The position numbers and the translations under genes were made by a program. From positions 248,001-312,000 of the forward strand of contig PQKR01000002.1 in the NCBI GenBank assembly GCA_002918705.1: DNA of 64,000 bases, read 5' to 3'. This DNA is from Escherichia sp. ESNIH1. Lineage in GTDB: Bacteria; Pseudomonadota; Gammaproteobacteria; Enterobacterales; Enterobacteriaceae. Below the pieces are notes generated by a model that did not search any database, was not told where the DNA came from, and saw only the letters and a list, made by a program, of their open reading frames with translations. Below, piece by piece: positions 61,422-64,000 of this stretch; position 1 is the stretch's first letter; each line of letters begins with the position of its first letter.

Positions 61422-63230
61422 TTAGCGCCTGTCGGCAGGCAGTTTGGCTGCTTTATTTACGTCGTACCACCAGGTATCAAACCCAAGGGAGTAGATCGGG
61501 CGCACCTCGGGCATGGAGAACTTATCCCAGTACGCGAGGCGATCGGCGGCCATATACCACATCGGCAGCATGTAGTAGTTCCAGGTCAGGACCCGATCCA
61601 GGGCGCGCCCCAGCGGGACAAGCTTCTCTTTATTTCCCTGGTTGGCGACGATCTGCGCCAGCAGGGCGTCAATCACCGGGCTGCTGACGCCTGGGGTGTT
61701 ATACGTCGAATCAAGGTATTGCGACCCCCATGAGATCTGCAGATCAGTACCGGGCCACGGCGTAGCGCGTACGGTGCGCGGCATCATATCAAAATCACGG
61801 CTGCGCAGGCGATTGGTGAGCTGGGAGTTATCCACCTGTCGCACGTTCATGACGATCCCAAGGCGCTGTAAATTGTGCTGAAAGGGCATCACCCAGAGAT
61901 TGTTGGCCCCGGCAGGCAGCAGCAGCTCAAAGCTAAAAGGTTTGCCGGTTTTCGCGTTTACCCGCTTCTGGTTTTTCAGCACCCAACCTGCGTCATCCAG
62001 CAGCTTGCTGGCCTTCAGCAGGTTAGCGCGATCGAAGCCGTTGCCTTTCGACACTGGCGGCTGATAGATCGCGTTAAACACCTCTGCCGGCAGGTCGGCC
62101 TTCATGGGGGCGAGCAGGGTCAGCTCTGCCGCATCGGGATAACCGCGGGCGGCGTACTCGGTATTCTGGAAATAGCTGTTGGTGCGGCTGTAGGCATTAT
62201 AGAACAGCGCCTTGTTCATCCACTCAAAGTCAAAGGCAAGGGTAAGCGCCTCACGTACGCGACGGTCGCTAAACAGCGGACGCTGGTTATTAAACGCCAG
62301 CCAGCGTGTATCCTGAGCCGATTCGTTTTTCAGCTCCTTTTTAACGATCTGATGATTACTGAAGTTTTTGCCGCTGTAGCGGGTGGCCCAGTTTTTAGCA
62401 TCGCCTTCGGTACGCATGTCAAATGCGCCCGCTTTAAACGCTTCAAAGGCAACGTTATCATCAAGGTAGTAGTCGTAGCGGATTGAATCGAAATTCCAGC
62501 GGCCGCGGTTAACCGGTAAATTGGCTCCCCAGTAGTCCTTCACCCGGCTGTAGACGATGTACTGCCCCATTCGCCATTTGCTAATGCGGTACGGCCCGCT
62601 ACCCAGCGGCGGGGTGGCGAGGGGATCGCTGAGCTTGTGGTTTTTCCAGAACTTCTCCGGCATGACCGGTAGCGTCAGCAGGCTGAGCATATCCTCTTTG
62701 CCTGGCTTCGCCAGCTTGATGCGTACCGTGAGCGGCGCGATAGCCTCCATCGTCGTGCCCTTATAGATCAGGCGAAACTGCGGCACCCCTTCAGTCATAA
62801 ACTTATGGAAGGTAAAGGCGACGTCGCGGGCGGTAATCGGCGAGCCATCGTGAAAGGTGGCGCGCGGGTTAAGCGAGATCTCCATCCACGAATAGTCATC
62901 GGCATAGCGCGCCACCTCGGCGATCAGCGGATAGTAGCTACCCGGTTCATCGTCAGAGGTGGTGAACAGCGAGTCATAGAGCGACTCCGTGCGCACGCCG
63001 GCATTGCCGCGCAGGGCAAAGCGGTTAAAGTTATCGAACGTGCCAATGACCGACAGCGTGACGTTGCCGCCCTTGGGGGCCGCCGGGTTCACATAGTCGA
63101 AGTGGGTAAAGTTGATGGCGTATTTGGGTTCGCCAATGACGGCAAAGGCATAGTTCTCTTTAATAGTCTGCGCCTGGCAGGTAAAGCATATCAGAGCAAA
63201 CAGCAGAGCAGAGAGGCGCGCAAACGTCAT
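61422..63230 (-). CDS. yejA: periplasmic substrate-binding protein YejA
   Basis: 602 residues (E. coli 604). A Sec signal peptide is likely cut after residue 20 (FTCQA-QTIKEN). SBP family 5 domain with GTFDNFNRFALRGN and the signature-like RFHDGSPITARDV-equivalent at about 112-124. First gene of yejABEF, 15 bases before yejB. Confidence 0.95.
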   Translation of the reverse strand: MTFARLSALLFALICFTCQAQTIKENYAFAVIGEPKYAINFTHFDYVNPAAPKGGNVTLSVIGTFDNFNRFALRGNAGVRTESLYDSLFTTSDDEPGSYYPLIAEVARYADDYSWMEISLNPRATFHDGSPITARDVAFTFHKFMTEGVPQFRLIYKGTTMEAIAPLTVRIKLAKPGKEDMLSLLTLPVMPEKFWKNHKLSDPLATPPLGSGPYRISKWRMGQYIVYSRVKDYWGANLPVNRGRWNFDSIRYDYYLDDNVAFEAFKAGAFDMRTEGDAKNWATRYSGKNFSNHQIVKKELKNESAQDTRWLAFNNQRPLFSDRRVREALTLAFDFEWMNKALFYNAYSRTNSYFQNTEYAARGYPDAAELTLLAPMKADLPAEVFNAIYQPPVSKGNGFDRANLLKASKLLDDAGWVLKNQKRVNAKTGKPFSFELLLPAGANNLWVMPFQHNLQRLGIVMNVRQVDNSQLTNRLRSRDFDMMPRTVRATPWPGTDLQISWGSQYLDSTYNTPGVSSPVIDALLAQIVANQGNKEKLVPLGRALDRVLTWNYYMLPMWYMAADRLAYWDKFSMPEVRPIYSLGFDTWWYDVNKAAKLPADRR

Positions 63231-63345
63231 CAGGCAGTGTCCTTTTACCGGGCGCTGGGGTTCAGTGAATGATAAGTGACCTTGCGGATATTGTGAATAT
63301 GATTCGCACGTTATTACCCTGTGTAGAATTTGCCGAGCAAACGAG

Positions 63346-63373
63346 CAAAAAAAAGCGCTGCCGTAGCAACGCT
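63346..63373. terminator. mepS terminator
   Basis: AGCGCTGC/GCAACGCT stem (one mismatch), a T-tract for the minus strand (63346-63353) and TTTT on the plus side. It lies about 70 bases after the mepS stop. Confidence 0.8.
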
Positions 63374-63440
63374 TTTATTTATTCTGTTTTCTCGATACCG
63401 GCCAAGGGAAAACCGGTCTCGGGTAATTAGCTACGTACCA

Positions 63441-64000
63441 TTAGCTACGAACTAATACGCGGCGCGCTTCATTGTAGCGCTTCTTCCAGTAGGGTTCGTC
63501 CATATTGGAGATCATCACACCGCTGCTGGTGGATGCATGAACAAACTGGTTGTTACCGATATAGATGCCAACGTGGCGTCCGGTTGAGCCCGCGCGGAAG
63601 AGAACCAGGTCGCCGGTACGCAGACTGCTGCGTGATACCGATTTGCCCATCTCCTGCTGTTCGTAGGTCGAACGCGGCAGCTCTAAGCCAAACTGTTCCC
63701 GGAAGGTGCGCTGTACGAAACCAGAGCAGTCGATGCCACGCTTGGTATCGCCGCCAAGACGGTAACGCACGCCTTTCCAGCTGGCGTATTGATCCATAAT
63801 TCGCGATTTAACGTCGAGATTACGTACCATACTTTCAAATTCATCCTGAGAAGCTTGCAGTGAAGAGGCATCTTCCATGCCCACAACATGCGTCTCAGGG
63901 TGCATATTCTTTGCGGTATTTGTCGAACAAGCTGAAAGCAGTGCCGCTACTGCAATCGCGGGGATAGCCCGCCAGAGATATCTCAGGAACGGTTGAGATT
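63441..64000 (-). CDS. mepS: peptidoglycan DD-endopeptidase MepS (5' end outside window)
   Basis: NlpC/P60 outer-membrane lipoprotein cutting D-Ala-mDAP crosslinks during growth (formerly Spr), degraded by NlpI-Prc. Reading back from the in-frame Met at 63905, the frame stays open to the window end and encodes [16 protein letters not shown] then the lipobox LLSAC. About 185 of 188 residues are visible, and only the first few codons are missing. Catalytic Cys in IDCSGF and His residues in GRHVGIY and FVHAS are present. The internal Met at 63905 is not the start. Confidence 0.94.
   Translation of the reverse strand, partial: SQPFLRYLWRAIPAIAVAALLSACSTNTAKNMHPETHVVGMEDASSLQASQDEFESMVRNLDVKSRIMDQYASWKGVRYRLGGDTKRGIDCSGFVQRTFREQFGLELPRSTYEQQEMGKSVSRSSLRTGDLVLFRAGSTGRHVGIYIGNNQFVHASTSSGVMISNMDEPYWKKRYNEARRVLVRS

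Noticed and set aside
63441..63905. mepS as a short gene beginning at the Met at 63905
   Set aside because: The frame continues upstream to the window edge and encodes the conserved lipoprotein signal and lipobox, so that Met is internal.

Overview
The window is chromosomal DNA of a member of the Enterobacteriaceae. Nearly every protein aligns along its full length with an Escherichia coli counterpart from the 46-51 min region, with the same start codons and 4-bp or 1-bp operon overlaps. It is not E. coli itself: it carries cheV and an mgtE/sulP pair, and it lacks several blocks that separate these genes in E. coli K-12. I cannot fix the genus from sequence alone; an Enterobacter/Klebsiella-like relative is a reasonable guess.

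Layout. 1-6931: distal half of the NADH:quinone oxidoreductase operon (nuoH', I, J, K, L, M, N). 7036-9923: cheV behind a sigma-28-type promoter, then rbn, elaA and elaB. 10072-15712: the menaquinone operon menDHBCE, without menF, behind a candidate FNR-activated promoter. 15830-20156: yfaZ, the CinA-like yfaY, glpT with a CRP site, and an orphan winged-helix regulator. 20243-25097 (minus): yfaE-nrdB-nrdA with NrdR and DnaA boxes, and ubiG. 25255-36136: gyrA, rcsC, rcsB/rcsD, micF and ompC. 36255-42277: apbE, ada-alkB with an Ada box, yojI, mgtE. 42240-43487 (minus): a SulP transporter without a STAS domain. 43745-45403: mqo. 45466-49161: three AT-rich paralogous genes of unknown function. 49348-63440: tRNA-Pro(GGG) followed by yejM, yejL, yejK, rplY, radD, rsuA, bcr, yejG, yejFEBA. 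The window ends in mepS, which lacks only its first codons.

Functional links. Several genes serve the quinone and redox economy: Nuo and Mqo feed electrons to quinones, MenDHBCE makes menaquinone, UbiG makes ubiquinone, and NrdAB-YfaE supplies deoxyribonucleotides. The Rcs phosphorelay, OmpC/MicF, LapC (YejM) and MepS are envelope functions. Ada, AlkB and RadD are DNA repair functions.

The most unusual part is 45.4-49.3 kb. Where E. coli has eco-nap-ccm-narP, this genome has three tandem paralogs with a shared N-terminal half and divergent C-terminal halves. Between them lie a decayed copy of the 3' end of mqo and a decayed copy of the tRNA-Pro terminator. These record a tandem duplication of an mqo-gene-proL unit. 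I do not recognise the protein family.
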